Part shown: positions 1 to 11,375 of the stretch, in pieces | Layout of the letters: the number at the start of each line of letters is the position of its first letter | Position numbering within the stretch: position 1 is the first letter of the stretch | DNA from: Hydrogenophaga aromaticivorans | GTDB taxonomy: Bacteria > Pseudomonadota > Gammaproteobacteria > Burkholderiales > Burkholderiaceae_C | Assembly (NCBI RefSeq): GCF_013387465.1 | Contig: NZ_VYGV01000006.1 | Coordinates: forward strand, 839,638-903,637 | DNA: 64,000 bases | Direction of reading: 5' to 3' | Notes under the pieces: model-generated | The model's database searches: none | Told to the model about the DNA's origin: nothing | Seen by the model: the letters and a program-made list of their open reading frames with translations, nothing else | Made by a program: the position numbers and the translations under genes

Positions 1-724
1 ACTTCTGCACCGCGCCGTCGATGCGCTTGGCGGTGATCTCGGCGCTCTGCGCCGGCTTGCCGGCAGCCAGGAGTTCCTTGTTGGCCTCATCAGCCTTGGC
101 AGCGGCCACCGAGCGCTCGCGCTCAATGAACTCGGCCGGTACGTCAGCGCTGGTCAACGCCACAGGCTTCATGGCGGCGATGTGCATCGCCGTGTCCTTG
201 GCGGGCACTTCTTCGCCATCGAACTCCACCACCACGCCGATACGGGTGCCGTGCAGGTAGCTCACCAGCTTGGCGCCGTTGCTGTAGTGCTTGAAGCGGC
301 GGAAGCTCATGTTCTCGCCGATCTTGCCAATCAGGCCTTTGCGCACGTCTTCGAGCGTGGGGCCAAAGCTGTCCTGGCTGTAAGGCAGAGCGCCCAGCGC
401 TTCGACGCTGGCCGGGTTGTGCTCGGCGACCAGCTTGGCTGCGGCGTTGGCCAAGGCCAGGAAGCTGTCGTTCTTGGTCACGAAGTCGGTTTCGCAGTTC
501 ACTTCGATCAGGCCACCGGTGGTGCCGTTGATGAAGCCAGCGACCACGCCTTCGGCGGTCACGCGGCTGGCGGCTTTGCCCGCCTTGGTACCCAGCTTGA
601 CGCGCAGCAACTCCTCGGCCTTGGCCATGTCGCCATCGGCCTCGGTCAGCGCTTTCTTGCACTCCATCATGGGTGCGTCGGTCTTGGCGCGCAGTTCAGC
701 GACCATGCTTGCGGTAATTGCCAT
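1..724 (-). CDS. tsf: Elongation factor Ts, 3' end cut by window edge
   Basis: Nucleotide exchange factor for EF-Tu in translation elongation. The start is ATG at 724 reading [20 protein letters not shown], the typical EF-Ts N-terminus, with a GGAG Shine-Dalgarno about 7 nt upstream. The frame stays open to the window edge, so about 241 codons are visible and the C-terminus is missing. It lies directly downstream of rpsB in the usual rpsB-tsf order on the same strand. A hairpin with a T-run separates the two genes. Confidence 0.95.
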   Translation of the reverse strand, partial: MAITASMVAELRAKTDAPMMECKKALTEADGDMAKAEELLRVKLGTKAGKAASRVTAEGVVAGFINGTTGGLIEVNCETDFVTKNDSFLALANAAAKLVAEHNPASVEALGALPYSQDSFGPTLEDVRKGLIGKIGENMSFRRFKHYSNGAKLVSYLHGTRIGVVVEFDGEEVPAKDTAMHIAAMKPVALTSADVPAEFIERERSVAAAKADEANKELLAAGKPAQSAEITAKRIDGAVQK

Positions 725-794
725 TTCAGTTCTCCGTTGGCCGCCTTCCCCGAATGGGCCGGGCGGACTTTTCAATTGATCAATTTTGCTTGTG

Positions 795-816
795 AAAAAG
801 GGGCTACAGGAGCCCC
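795..816 (-). terminator. Hairpin with T-run between rpsB and tsf
   Basis: On the minus strand a GGGGCT/AGCCCC stem with a 5-nt loop is followed by five T residues. It sits after rpsB and before tsf. In rpsB-tsf operons such a partial terminator can lower tsf relative to rpsB; that role here is inferred. Confidence 0.6.
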
Positions 817-837
817 TCTTTCGCGCTGCGGCGAGGC

Positions 838-1593
838 TCAGGCGGCCGCGTCTTCCTTGACTTCGACGAACTCGTCGGAGCCTTCGGCCTTGACAGCCTT
901 GACGACGTCGTTGACGGCGTTGGAGCGGCCTTCGAGGATCGCGTCAGCGATACCGCGGGCGTACAGCGCAACGGCACGGGCCGAGTCGTCGTTACCGGGG
1001 ATCACGTAGTCGATGCCAACCGGGTTGTGGTTGGTGTCAACCACGCCCACCAGCGGGATGCCCAACTTCTGGGCTTCAAGGATGGTGATCTTGTGGAAGC
1101 CCACGTCGATCACGAAGATGGCGTCGGGCAGCGCGGTCATGTCCTGGATGCCGCCGATGTCCTTTTCCAGCTTTTCCATTTCGCGAGCAAACATCAGTTG
1201 CTCTTTCTTGGTCATGCTTTCCAGGCCGGCTTCTTGCTGGGCCTGCATGTCCTTCAAACGCTTGATGGAGGTCTTGACCGTCTTGAAGTTGGTCAGCATG
1301 CCGCCGAGCCAGCGCTGGTCAACAAAAGGCACGCCAGCACGGCGGGCTTCCTGGGCCACGATGTCGCGCGACTGGCGCTTGGTGCCCACCATCAGGACGG
1401 TGCCGCGGTTGGCGGACAGGTTGCGCACGAACTTGGCGGCTTCTTCGAACATCGGCAACGTCTTTTCGAGGTTGACGATGTGGATTTTGTTGCGGTGACC
1501 GAAGATGTACGGAGCCATCTTGGGGTTCCAGAAGCGGGTTTGGTGACCGAAGTGGACACCAGCTTCCAGCATTTCGCGCATGGAGATAGACAT
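838..1593 (-). CDS. rpsB: 30S ribosomal protein S2
   Basis: Small-subunit ribosomal protein of 251 aa, the usual length for S2. The N-terminus [20 protein letters not shown] and the motif [11 protein letters not shown] are diagnostic. Further S2 signatures include the [13 protein letters not shown] segment and [15 protein letters not shown] region (here [12 protein letters not shown]). It is the first gene of the rpsB-tsf unit. A leader of about 165 nt precedes it, and an extended -10 promoter is visible near 1765-1770. Confidence 0.97.
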   Translation of the reverse strand: MSISMREMLEAGVHFGHQTRFWNPKMAPYIFGHRNKIHIVNLEKTLPMFEEAAKFVRNLSANRGTVLMVGTKRQSRDIVAQEARRAGVPFVDQRWLGGMLTNFKTVKTSIKRLKDMQAQQEAGLESMTKKEQLMFAREMEKLEKDIGGIQDMTALPDAIFVIDVGFHKITILEAQKLGIPLVGVVDTNHNPVGIDYVIPGNDDSARAVALYARGIADAILEGRSNAVNDVVKAVKAEGSDEFVEVKEDAAA

Positions 1594-1764
1594 GAGATTT
1601 CTTTCCAGAGGTTGGGACTAAAATCCAGCCCTGATCGTCATGAGCGAATGAGGCCAACAGGCTTCATCACAAGCTCCGACAACACCCGGTTGGGCTGGTT
1701 TGCGATTACCTTGCTCTCGGGCTCCGGGAAAAATACCCAGAACACCCTCCAGCAAAGCCAATCG

Positions 1765-1773
1765 ATTATAGCA
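1765..1773 (-). promoter_or_regulatory. Extended -10 promoter for rpsB
   Basis: The minus strand reads TGCTATAAT, a perfect extended -10 element, about 170 nt upstream of the rpsB start. The -35 is weak. The long untranslated leader is compatible with S2 autoregulation as known for rpsB leaders, but no specific S2-binding fold was identified. The rest of 1594-1876 shows no gene. Confidence 0.5.
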
Positions 1774-1876
1774 GGCCCATCCTTGCCACTGACATTGCCA
1801 ACATCAAGCCCAAAGTGGAAACGCTGGACTCCTCATTCGATGGCACCATCGAAACAATGACTGCGGCCTGATCACC

Positions 1877-3430
<1,554 letters not shown>

Positions 3431-3451
3431 GCCGGCCCGGATTCCGGCGCT

Positions 3452-4003
3452 TCAACCCAGCAGGATCAAGCCCACCTGCAGCACGATCACCAACACCAGC
3501 ACCGACAGGTCGACGCCTCCGATCGGCGGGATGATGCGGCGCACTGGTCGCAGAATCGGCCCACACAAGCGATCAAGTGTGGAGAGCACCGGCGAACCGG
3601 GTTGCACCCAGGACAACACGGCATAGAGCAGCAACAGGATCATCAAGCCCTGCAACACCACCCGGAGCAGCAACTTCACGGCCAGGGTTGGAATGGCCAG
3701 CACCAGAGCCGCCGACGAAGCCGGCATCCCTGCGAACAGCGAGGCCAGCATCAACCAAAGCCCCCCATAGGCCAGCGCCAGCAACAGGGCCGCCATCAGG
3801 CTGCCCCAATCGACGCGGCTTTGCGCCAGGGACTTGGGCAGGATGCGCCGCACCGGTCGCACCAGCCAGTCGGTGACCGCGATGGCCAGGCGCCCGGGCT
3901 GCGCAGACATGTGGATGCGCAAATGGTTCATCCAGGCGCGCAGCAATGCGGCGGCGATCAGGAAAAAAAACAGGGTTTCCAGCAGGAAAAACAGGACGCT
4001 CAT
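3452..4003 (-). CDS. YggT family integral membrane protein
   Basis: A 183-aa, very hydrophobic protein with two YggT repeats. Each repeat has a transmembrane segment followed by a VRPVRRILP / LRPVRRIIPP motif, and the second reads IIPPIGGVDLSVLV, typical of the family. YggT proteins are inner-membrane proteins linked to osmotic tolerance and, in some bacteria, to division or membrane organisation; the role here is not known. It lies downstream of rnr on the same strand with a gap of about 110 bp. Confidence 0.85.
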   Translation of the reverse strand: MSVLFFLLETLFFFLIAAALLRAWMNHLRIHMSAQPGRLAIAVTDWLVRPVRRILPKSLAQSRVDWGSLMAALLLALAYGGLWLMLASLFAGMPASSAALVLAIPTLAVKLLLRVVLQGLMILLLLYAVLSWVQPGSPVLSTLDRLCGPILRPVRRIIPPIGGVDLSVLVLVIVLQVGLILLG

Positions 4004-4117
4004 GAGAATGGACCCTTGATCAGAACAAGCCAGCGAAGGCCCCCGGCGACGGCGCCAGGTTCAGGGCCAGGCCGCTGCATCTCGCCAGCCCGCCCCAGCC
4101 AAATCAGACACCCGTTC

Positions 4118-6421
4118 TCAGCGGCGTCCTTTGCGAACCTTGCCCGCCGAGGGCCGCGCATTGCCCCGCGCGGACTTTTTGCTCGCCGCGCGCTTGACCG
4201 ACGCCTTGACCTCCTGCACCAGAGCGTCGGCAGCACTGGCCGGGCGAGGTTTTGAAGCCGCTTCGGACGGGCGGTTGCGCCGGGCTTTCCCGCCGCGTCC
4301 GGTGGAGGCGTCCCCATCACCCGCAGCGCCCGAGCCGCCTGTCTTGTCGCGCATCGCACGCAGCAGCAGATCGTCTTCACCGGTGACCAGACGGAAGTCG
4401 ATGCGGCGACCATCCAGGTCCACACGGCTCACCTGCACCTGCACCCGGGTGCCCAGCGCATAGCGGATGCCCGTGCGCTCGCCGCGCAGCTCCTGACGCG
4501 CCTCGTCGAACCGGAAGTACTCGCCACCCAGCTCGGTGATGTGCACCAGGCCCTCGACGTACATCGCATCGAGCGTGACGAACAAGCCGAAACTCGTGAC
4601 CGAGCTCACCACACCGCTGAACTCTTCACCCAGGTGCTCGCGCATGTACTTGCACTTGAGCCAGGCTTCCACGTCACGGCTGGCCTCGTCGGCGCGCCGC
4701 TCGTTGGCGCTGCAATGCAGTCCCGCCGCCTGCCAGGCGAGGGTGTCGGCCGAGATCTTTTTCACCGGCTCGCCGGCCACCGGCGGCTTGGCGCGGCTGG
4801 CCAGGCGCTTGCTGAGCTTGGCGTGCGCTTCACCCGGCGTCGGCAGGGCCGGCAACTGGTAGCGCTGCTGAGCCAGGATGGCCTTGATCACGCGGTGCAC
4901 CAGCAGATCGGGGTAGCGGCGGATCGGGCTGGTGAAGTGGGTGTAGGCCTCGAACGCGAGACCAAAGTGGCCCTGGTTCATGGGCGTGTAGATCGCCTGC
5001 TGCATGGAACGCAGCAGCATGGTGTGGATCTGTTGCGCCTCGGGCCGGTCCTTGGTGGCTGCGGCGATCTGCTGGAACTCGGCCGGTTGCGGGTTGTCGC
5101 TGATGGTCTGCGACACGCCCATGGCCTTGAGGTAGTTGCGCAGGATGTCCTGCTTCTCCGGCGTCGGACCTTCGTGAACGCGAAACAGGCCCACGTGTTT
5201 GCCCTGGCTGATGAAATCGGCCGAACAGACGTTGGCCGCCAGCATGGCTTCCTCAATCAGCTTGTGCGCATCGTTGCGGGTACGCGGAACGATTTTTTCG
5301 ATGCGTCCCGATTCGTCACACACGATCTGGGTTTCGGTGGTTTCGAAGTCCACCGCTCCGCGGGCATTTCGCGCGGTCAGCAAGGCGCGGTACACATCGT
5401 GCAGGTTCAACAGATAGGGAATCAGCGGCTTGCGTTGCGCCGCCTCCGGCCCGCGGGTGTTTTGCAGAATGGCCGCCACCTCGGTGTAGGTGAACCGCGC
5501 ATGGCTGAACATCACCGCCGGGTAGAACTGGTAGGCATGCACCTCGCCCTTGGCGTTGACCAGCATGTCGCAGACCATGCACAGGCGCTCCACGCCCGGG
5601 TTCAACGAGCACAGGCCGTTGGAAAGCTTTTCCGGCAACATGGGAATCACGCGGCGCGGGAAGTACACCGAGGTCGCGCGCTCGTAGGCATCGATGTCGA
5701 TGGCCGAACCGGTCTGCACGTAGTGGCTCACATCGGCAATGGCCACCAGCAGGCGCCAGCCCTTGCCCCGACCCACTTTGGCCGGCTCGCAATACACCGC
5801 GTCGTCGAAGTCGCGGGCGTCTTCACCGTCAATGGTGACGAGTGGTACATCGCGCAGATCGACGCGGTTCTTGTAATCGCTGGAGCGCACATGGTCCGGC
5901 AGCGCCCGCGCCTGTGCCGTGGCGGCTTCGGAGAATTCGTGCGGCACCCCGTATTTGCGCACCGCGATTTCGATCTCCATGCCGGGGTCGTCAATCTCCC
6001 CCAGCACCTCCTTCACGCGACCGACCGGCTGTCCGTACAGGGCGGGCGGCTCGGTCAGTTCGACCACCACCACCTGCCCCGGCTTGGCCGAACCCGTGGC
6101 GCCTTTGGGAATCAACACGTCTTGTCCATAGCGCTTGTCTTCGGGTGCAACGAGCCAGACACCACTCTCCTGCAGCAACCGGCCGATGATGGGCGACTTC
6201 GAGCGTTCGATGATCTCAGTCACCCGGCCTTCGGGTCGGCCCTTGCGGTCCTGGCGCACGATGCGCGCCTTCACGCGGTCCTTGTGCAACACCGCCCGCA
6301 TCTCGTTGGAAGGCAGATAGATGTCGGCCTGTCCATCGTCGCGGACCACAAAGCCATGACCGTCACGATGACCGGACACGACACCTTCAAATTCGGCCAG
6401 CAGGCTATTTTTTTCGTTCAC
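4118..6421 (-). CDS. rnr: Ribonuclease R
   Basis: Processive 3'-5' exoribonuclease that degrades structured RNA. The 767 aa show an N-terminal cold-shock OB segment, the RNB catalytic core with DGEDARDFDDAVY near residues 198-210, HFTSPIRRYPDLLVHR, a C-terminal S1 domain (GVVSSVTSFGLFVTLD) and a lysine/arginine-rich tail, the expected RNase R order. The ATG at 6421 lies against the -10 region of the divergent tRNA-Leu promoter, so the two transcription units are packed back to back. Confidence 0.95.
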   Translation of the reverse strand: MNEKNSLLAEFEGVVSGHRDGHGFVVRDDGQADIYLPSNEMRAVLHKDRVKARIVRQDRKGRPEGRVTEIIERSKSPIIGRLLQESGVWLVAPEDKRYGQDVLIPKGATGSAKPGQVVVVELTEPPALYGQPVGRVKEVLGEIDDPGMEIEIAVRKYGVPHEFSEAATAQARALPDHVRSSDYKNRVDLRDVPLVTIDGEDARDFDDAVYCEPAKVGRGKGWRLLVAIADVSHYVQTGSAIDIDAYERATSVYFPRRVIPMLPEKLSNGLCSLNPGVERLCMVCDMLVNAKGEVHAYQFYPAVMFSHARFTYTEVAAILQNTRGPEAAQRKPLIPYLLNLHDVYRALLTARNARGAVDFETTETQIVCDESGRIEKIVPRTRNDAHKLIEEAMLAANVCSADFISQGKHVGLFRVHEGPTPEKQDILRNYLKAMGVSQTISDNPQPAEFQQIAAATKDRPEAQQIHTMLLRSMQQAIYTPMNQGHFGLAFEAYTHFTSPIRRYPDLLVHRVIKAILAQQRYQLPALPTPGEAHAKLSKRLASRAKPPVAGEPVKKISADTLAWQAAGLHCSANERRADEASRDVEAWLKCKYMREHLGEEFSGVVSSVTSFGLFVTLDAMYVEGLVHITELGGEYFRFDEARQELRGERTGIRYALGTRVQVQVSRVDLDGRRIDFRLVTGEDDLLLRAMRDKTGGSGAAGDGDASTGRGGKARRNRPSEAASKPRPASAADALVQEVKASVKRAASKKSARGNARPSAGKVRKGRR

Positions 6422-6444
6422 TTTTTGAGTTCAATTTTTGATGC

Positions 6445-6450
6445 TATACT
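6445..6450 (+). promoter_or_regulatory. -10 box of tRNA-Leu promoter
   Basis: TATACT ends 17 nt before the tRNA 5' end, so transcription would begin about 10 nt upstream of the mature tRNA. A T-rich -35 region (TTTTGA-like) precedes it. The promoter overlaps the 5' end of rnr on the other strand. Confidence 0.5.
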
Positions 6451-6467
6451 AGCGTTTTTCCTGAAAT

Positions 6468-6552
<85 letters not shown>

Positions 6553-6559
6553 ATGATAA

Positions 6560-6595
6560 GGGCTTGCAAACGTGATGTTTGCAAGCCCTTTTTTT
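6560..6595 (+). terminator. Intrinsic terminator of tRNA-Leu
   Basis: Perfect 12-bp stem GGGCTTGCAAAC / GTTTGCAAGCCC with a 5-nt loop, followed by seven T residues. It ends the tRNA-Leu transcript. Confidence 0.9.
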
Positions 6596-6618
6596 GTTTT
6601 TCCGAACGGAAAACAATG

Positions 6619-6649
6619 AAGCCGGCACGCACACAGCGCGCCGGCTTTT
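6619..6649 (+). terminator. Second hairpin with T-run
   Basis: AAGCCGGC / GCCGGCTT stem followed by a T-run on the plus strand. It may be a back-up terminator for tRNA-Leu or a bidirectional one that also ends rimO transcription. Confidence 0.45.
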
Positions 6650-6721
6650 TCACTTTCAGATCCGGGGTTTCGCGGATGACCACCTGACGGTGGTCAGCGC
6701 GGCGAGCCGACGCGGCAAAGG

Positions 6722-8107
6722 TCAAAACGGCACCGCCAGCAAGTCGTGCCCCTCTGCGGCCACGATGCGCGCCTTGGTGAATTCACCCACTTTCAGCGTC
6801 TTGCTGATCTTCTCGGGCGGCAGCAACCGCACCACACCGTCGATCTCCGGCGCATCGGCATAACTGCGGCCCACGCCGCCCTTCTTGCCCATGCCGGGCG
6901 CCGAATCCACCAGCACCTGCATGGTCGCGCCCACACGCTCACGCAGCTTGTCGGCCGACACACCTTCAGCCACAGCCATGAAGCGCGCACGGCGCTCCTC
7001 GCGCAGCGCATCGGGCACCGGGTCGGCCAGCGCATTCGCCGCCGCACCATTCACCGGTGAATAGGCAAAACAACCTGCGCGATCAATGCGGGCTTCCTGC
7101 ACGAAATCCAGCAGGTGCTGGAATTCGGCTTCGGTCTCGCCAGGGAAGCCGGCGATGAAGGTGCTGCGCACCACGATCTCCGGACACAGCTCGCGCCAAC
7201 GCGCGATGCGCTCCAGGTTGCGCTCGCCACTGGCCGGGCGCTTCATGCGCTTGAGCACATCGGGGTGGCTGTGCTGCAGCGGAACGTCCAGGTACGGCAG
7301 GCAAAGACCTTCGGCCATCAGCGGAACGATGTCGTCCACATGCGGGTACGGGTACACGTAGTGCAGGCGAACCCAGGCACCAAAGCCCTTGGCCAGTTCG
7401 CCCAGCGAGCGCACCAGATCGAACATGCGCGTCTTGACCGGCTTGCCGTCCCAGAACCCGGTGCGGTACTGCACATCCACCCCATAGGCCGAGGTGTCCT
7501 GGCTCACCACCAACAATTCCTTGACACCCGCCTCGAACAGTTTGCGCGCTTCGGTCAGCACATCGCCGATCGGTCGGCTCACCAGATCACCGCGCATGGA
7601 CGGGATGATGCAGAAAGTGCAGCGGTGGTTGCATCCTTCGCTGATTTTCAGGTAGGCGTAATGGCGCGGCGTGAGCTTGATGCCCTGCGCCGGCACCAGA
7701 TCGACAAACGGGTCGTGCGGCTTGGGAAGGTGCAGGTGCACCGCCTCCATCACTTCGTGGGTGGCGTGCGGACCGGTCACGGCCAGCACGCTCGGATGCA
7801 TCTGCCGCACCATGTTGCCGCCGCCATCGGCCTCGCGAGCCCCGAGGCACCCGGTCACGATCACCTTGCCGTTTTCGGCCAAGGCTTCGCCAATCGTGTC
7901 CAGGCTTTCCCTCACCGCATCGTCAATGAAACCGCAGGTGTTCACGATCACGAGATCGGCACCGGCAAAGGTCTTGGAGGTCTGGTAGCCCTCAGCGCTG
8001 AGCTGCGTGAGGATGAGTTCGGAGTCGGTCAGCGCCTTGGGACAACCCAGGCTCACAAAACCGACCTTGGGCGCCGCAGCGCCCGGGGTGGCAACAGTTT
8101 CAGTCAT
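6722..8107 (-). CDS. rimO: Ribosomal protein S12 methylthiotransferase RimO
   Basis: Radical-SAM enzyme that adds a methylthio group to Asp of ribosomal protein S12. The 461 aa show the N-terminal UPF0004 domain with [21 protein letters not shown] and VTGCLGA cysteines (first Fe-S cluster), the radical-SAM motif CNHRCTFC (second cluster), and a C-terminal TRAM domain. The VSLGCPK motif and the text around [15 protein letters not shown] separate RimO from MiaB. It is preceded by phaR on the same strand with a gap of about 45 bp. Confidence 0.95.
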   Translation of the reverse strand: MTETVATPGAAAPKVGFVSLGCPKALTDSELILTQLSAEGYQTSKTFAGADLVIVNTCGFIDDAVRESLDTIGEALAENGKVIVTGCLGAREADGGGNMVRQMHPSVLAVTGPHATHEVMEAVHLHLPKPHDPFVDLVPAQGIKLTPRHYAYLKISEGCNHRCTFCIIPSMRGDLVSRPIGDVLTEARKLFEAGVKELLVVSQDTSAYGVDVQYRTGFWDGKPVKTRMFDLVRSLGELAKGFGAWVRLHYVYPYPHVDDIVPLMAEGLCLPYLDVPLQHSHPDVLKRMKRPASGERNLERIARWRELCPEIVVRSTFIAGFPGETEAEFQHLLDFVQEARIDRAGCFAYSPVNGAAANALADPVPDALREERRARFMAVAEGVSADKLRERVGATMQVLVDSAPGMGKKGGVGRSYADAPEIDGVVRLLPPEKISKTLKVGEFTKARIVAAEGHDLLAVPF

Positions 8108-8151
8108 GGCCCGATTGTCTCAGACCCGGCTCGGAAGAACAGGTGACCGTG

Positions 8152-8694
8152 TCAGCGCTTGAGACCGAGGGCGGCCAGCATCTGCTCGCTGTTCTTCTGC
8201 ATCTGTTCCTGCATCTGCGTGAACGCGCTGCGCGACTGCTCCATGTAGGTGCCCATCATGCCTTGCATCATGGGCGACTGCACATTGGTGAACTGCTTCC
8301 AGACTTCGGGGTTGAGGCCCTTGGTCTGTTCGGTCATCTTGTTCTGCAGATCCATGAAGATCTGCACGTTCTTCTCCAGGTACGAGCCCATGAAGTCCTG
8401 CATGGCATGACCGTAAAACCGGATGATGTTGGCCAGCACCTGCTCGGTGAAGATGGGCACACCCGCGGTTTCTTCCTCCAGGATGATCTGCAGCAGGATG
8501 CTGCGGGTCAGGTCGTCATTGGTCTTGGCGTCTCGCACCACAAAGTGCTCGTTGTCCATCACCAGCGCCTTGACCTCGGCCAGCGTGATGTAGGACGAGG
8601 TATCGGTGTCGTACAGACGCCGGTTGGGGTATTTCTTGATGATGCGCAAGACGCCCGGGTTGGCGCTGCTGGCTTCGGCCTTGCTTTTTTGCAC
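8152..8694 (-). CDS. phaR: Polyhydroxyalkanoate synthesis repressor PhaR
   Basis: Regulator that binds DNA and PHB granules and represses phasin and other PHA genes. The 180 aa contain the N-terminal PhaR DNA-binding domain (RIIKKYPNRRLYDTDTSSYI) and the accumulation-regulator domain (YGHAMQDFMGSYLEKN), followed by a glutamine/methionine-rich coiled tail. With bdhA at 12.4 kb it points to PHB storage in this organism. No phaC or phasin gene lies in the window. Confidence 0.92.
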   Translation of the reverse strand: MQKSKAEASSANPGVLRIIKKYPNRRLYDTDTSSYITLAEVKALVMDNEHFVVRDAKTNDDLTRSILLQIILEEETAGVPIFTEQVLANIIRFYGHAMQDFMGSYLEKNVQIFMDLQNKMTEQTKGLNPEVWKQFTNVQSPMMQGMMGTYMEQSRSAFTQMQEQMQKNSEQMLAALGLKR

Positions 8695-8845
8695 TGCTGG
8701 ACTTTCAGAATGGGAGCGGCTCGGGAACCAGAGCTGGTCAGAGCATACGGCACATTCTAGGAACCCATCCTGACAACTGTCTGCATGGGTTTACCCTGTG
8801 GGCTCCCGCGACGCCCGGCGGTGCGCTCCAGCGCATTCTGGACAC

Positions 8846-8876
8846 AAAAAAAGGCCAGACGTTACCGTCAGGCCTT
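8846..8876 (-). terminator. Terminator of tRNA-Val
   Basis: On the minus strand an AGGCCTGACG / CGTCTGGCCT hairpin with a GTAA tetraloop is followed by seven T residues, a few tens of bases after the tRNA-Val CCA. Confidence 0.85.
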
Positions 8877-8895
8877 TGATGCATCGGAAAAGGTT

Positions 8896-8972
8896 TGGTA
8901 GGCGCGATTGGACTCGAACCAACGACCCCCACCATGTCAAGGTGGTGCTCTAACCAGCTGAGCTACGCGCCT
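8896..8972 (-). tRNA. tRNA-Val (anticodon GAC)
   Basis: A 77-nt tRNA with encoded CCA at 8896-8898. The acceptor AGGCGCG pairs with CGCGCCT. The anticodon loop TTGACAT gives anticodon GAC. The D-arm GCTCAGCTGGTTAGAGC and T-arm GGTTCGAGTCC are canonical. Confidence 0.96.
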
Positions 8973-9031
8973 ACAAACTGTCCGAAGCCTCGCAGTATAG
9001 CAGCTTTACGGGCAACTTTTGCCTGCCTGCA

Positions 9032-11356
9032 TCATTTTCGGCGCACCACGCGAACACCGGCCACATCACCCACCACCGCCATCGCTCTTGCCACTTGGCG
9101 GGAGTCGAGCACCTCGATGGTGAACGTCATCCACGCAACGCCTCTGACCGACTGGGTCTGCACACCGATCACGTTCATTTTTTCGCGGGCAAACACTTCG
9201 GAGATGTCGCGCAGCAAGCCTTGCCGGTCCTGCGCCTCGACCGCCACGTCCACCGGATACACCTCGGCCGAACCATCGCGCCCACCGCCGGTCTGTCCGC
9301 CCCACTGCACCTCGATGACACGGTCCGGGCTCTTGCGCTGCAGGTGCGCGAAGTCACTGCAATCGCTGCGGTGGATGCTCACGCCCTTGCCGCGCGTCAC
9401 GAACCCGCAGATGTCGTCTGGCGGGGCGGGTTTGCAGCATTTCGCCAACTGCGTCATGAGCGAGTCGACCCCCACCACCAGAACACCGCCCGGCGATGGC
9501 CCGGTGCGCTTGCGCGGCTTTTTCAGCCACGCCAGCTCTTCGGCCGGTTCGGAAGGTTCAGCGGGTCGCAGATGGGTTTCGATGGCCCGCAGCGAGAGTT
9601 CGTCTTTCCCGACCTGCTCAAACAGCGCCTGCGCTGAAGCCAGGCCCATGGCCGTGGCCAGGTCGTCAAACTTGAGCGCCGTGCGGCCCTCGCGCTGCAG
9701 CAGCTTTTCAACCGCGTCGCGGCCTCTGGCGATGGTTTCCTCCATGGCCAGGGCATTGAACCAGGCGCGCACCTTGCTCTTGGCCCGGTGACTGACGAGG
9801 TAGCCCAGATCGGCGTTGAGCCAGTCCCGCGACGGCCCGCCTTCCTTGGCCGCGGTGATCTCCACCGTCTGCCCGTTTTGCAGCGGCGTGTTCAGCGTGA
9901 CCATGGCGCCGTCGACGCGGGCGCCCCGGCAACGGTGACCCAGGTTCGTGTGCACGGTGTAAGCGAAATCCACAGCGGTGGCACCCTGAGGCAACTCCAC
10001 GATCGCGGCATCGGGCGTCAACACATAGATGCGGTCGTCGAACAGGCCCTTGGCACTGCCACTGAGGTCGCGTTCCCAGGCCAGCAGCTGGCGCAGCACG
10101 GCGATCTTGGCGTCGTATTCCGAACTCGCCGAAACGCCCGCATACCCTTTCGCACCCGCTTCCTTGTAGGCCCAGTGCGCAGCGACGCCGTGCTCGGCGT
10201 GGTCGTGCATGGCCTGGGAACGGATCTGGATTTCAAACGCCCTGCCCTGTTCATCGCGCACCACGGTGTGCAGCGACTGGTAGCCGTTGGGTTTGGGCTT
10301 GGCGATGTAGTCGTCAAACTCTTCGGCCACCGGCTTGAAGTGCGCGTGCACCAGCGCCAGCACACCGTAGCAGTCGTCGGTCTGTGGAACCACCACCCGT
10401 AGCGCACGAATGTCGAACACCTGGTCAAAATCGAGCTCCTTGCCCCGCATCTTCTTGACGATGCTGTAGATGTGTTTGGGCCGGCCCTCCACCGAAGCCT
10501 GTATGCCCTGGCGCTGAAGGTCTTGCTCCAGCTGCTGGCGGACCTGTTCGACATGCGCTTCACGCTCGGCACGCTTCTCGTCCAGCAGGCGCGCGACCTG
10601 TTTGTAGGTGTGAGGCTCCAGGAAACGGAAGGCCAGGTCTTCCATCTCCCACTTGATCTGCCAGATGCCCAGCCGATTGGCCAGCGGCGCAAACACATGC
10701 AGCGACTCGCTGGCCAGCGCCTCGCCCGGGTCGCCCTTGCACGCAGCGAAATAGCGCAGGGTCTGCAGCCGGGAGGCGAGCCGCAGCATCACCACGCGCA
10801 GATCGCGCGAAAAGGCCAGCAGCATCTTGCGCACGTTTTCGGTCTGGCTTGCCGCCAGCTCCGAAACGGGCGCCTTGCCGGGTGACACAACGGGCAAGGC
10901 CTGGTCCTGCGCAGCCAGGCGCTCTTCGACCTTCTTGGCCTGCACTTCGGCCGACTTGATGCGCGCCTGATGCTGCAACTGCACCAGCTTGGTGGTCTCC
11001 ATGGCCAGGGCGGCAAAGTTGTCACCAAAGGCCTTGGCAATCACCTCCTGCGGACGGTTCAGGTACGGACAGGTGTACACCAGATAGACGGCCGCCTGCA
11101 TGGCTTCGGAGCCGCCAATGTCGCTCAGGATGGCCGCCACGGCATCGGCATGGGCCAGGGTGTTTTCGCCGGTGTCCAGCTGCTCGGAGGCCAGCAGCGG
11201 TTCGGCGAAAGCGCGCGCCCGCATCAGTGCCTGCGCCTGGTGGGGCAAGCTGTCGGAAGTGGCGGCCACGATGGCCGAAGAAGTTCCCAGGCCCGTTGGG
11301 GCCACCTCAGCGGTCGGGGCACCCACGGGCGGAAAAGTGGCAAGCGAACGTTTCAT
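9032..11356 (-). CDS. relA: GTP pyrophosphokinase RelA (synthetase-type)
   Basis: Makes (p)ppGpp on stalled ribosomes during the stringent response. The 774 aa contain a degenerate HD-like hydrolase domain, the synthetase domain with EFDD near residue 345 in EFDDYIAKPKPNGYQSLHT, a TGS domain (YVLTPDAAIVELPQGATAVD), a zinc-finger/helical region and a C-terminal ACT domain. The acidic EFDD signature marks monofunctional RelA; bifunctional SpoT/Rel enzymes have a basic RFKD-type motif. The catalytic HD dyad is absent in the N-domain. It lies 19 bp downstream of an alpha/beta hydrolase gene. Confidence 0.93.
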   Translation of the reverse strand: MKRSLATFPPVGAPTAEVAPTGLGTSSAIVAATSDSLPHQAQALMRARAFAEPLLASEQLDTGENTLAHADAVAAILSDIGGSEAMQAAVYLVYTCPYLNRPQEVIAKAFGDNFAALAMETTKLVQLQHQARIKSAEVQAKKVEERLAAQDQALPVVSPGKAPVSELAASQTENVRKMLLAFSRDLRVVMLRLASRLQTLRYFAACKGDPGEALASESLHVFAPLANRLGIWQIKWEMEDLAFRFLEPHTYKQVARLLDEKRAEREAHVEQVRQQLEQDLQRQGIQASVEGRPKHIYSIVKKMRGKELDFDQVFDIRALRVVVPQTDDCYGVLALVHAHFKPVAEEFDDYIAKPKPNGYQSLHTVVRDEQGRAFEIQIRSQAMHDHAEHGVAAHWAYKEAGAKGYAGVSASSEYDAKIAVLRQLLAWERDLSGSAKGLFDDRIYVLTPDAAIVELPQGATAVDFAYTVHTNLGHRCRGARVDGAMVTLNTPLQNGQTVEITAAKEGGPSRDWLNADLGYLVSHRAKSKVRAWFNALAMEETIARGRDAVEKLLQREGRTALKFDDLATAMGLASAQALFEQVGKDELSLRAIETHLRPAEPSEPAEELAWLKKPRKRTGPSPGGVLVVGVDSLMTQLAKCCKPAPPDDICGFVTRGKGVSIHRSDCSDFAHLQRKSPDRVIEVQWGGQTGGGRDGSAEVYPVDVAVEAQDRQGLLRDISEVFAREKMNVIGVQTQSVRGVAWMTFTIEVLDSRQVARAMAVVGDVAGVRVVRRK

Positions 11357-11375
11357 CTCAACTCAAAGGGTCGGC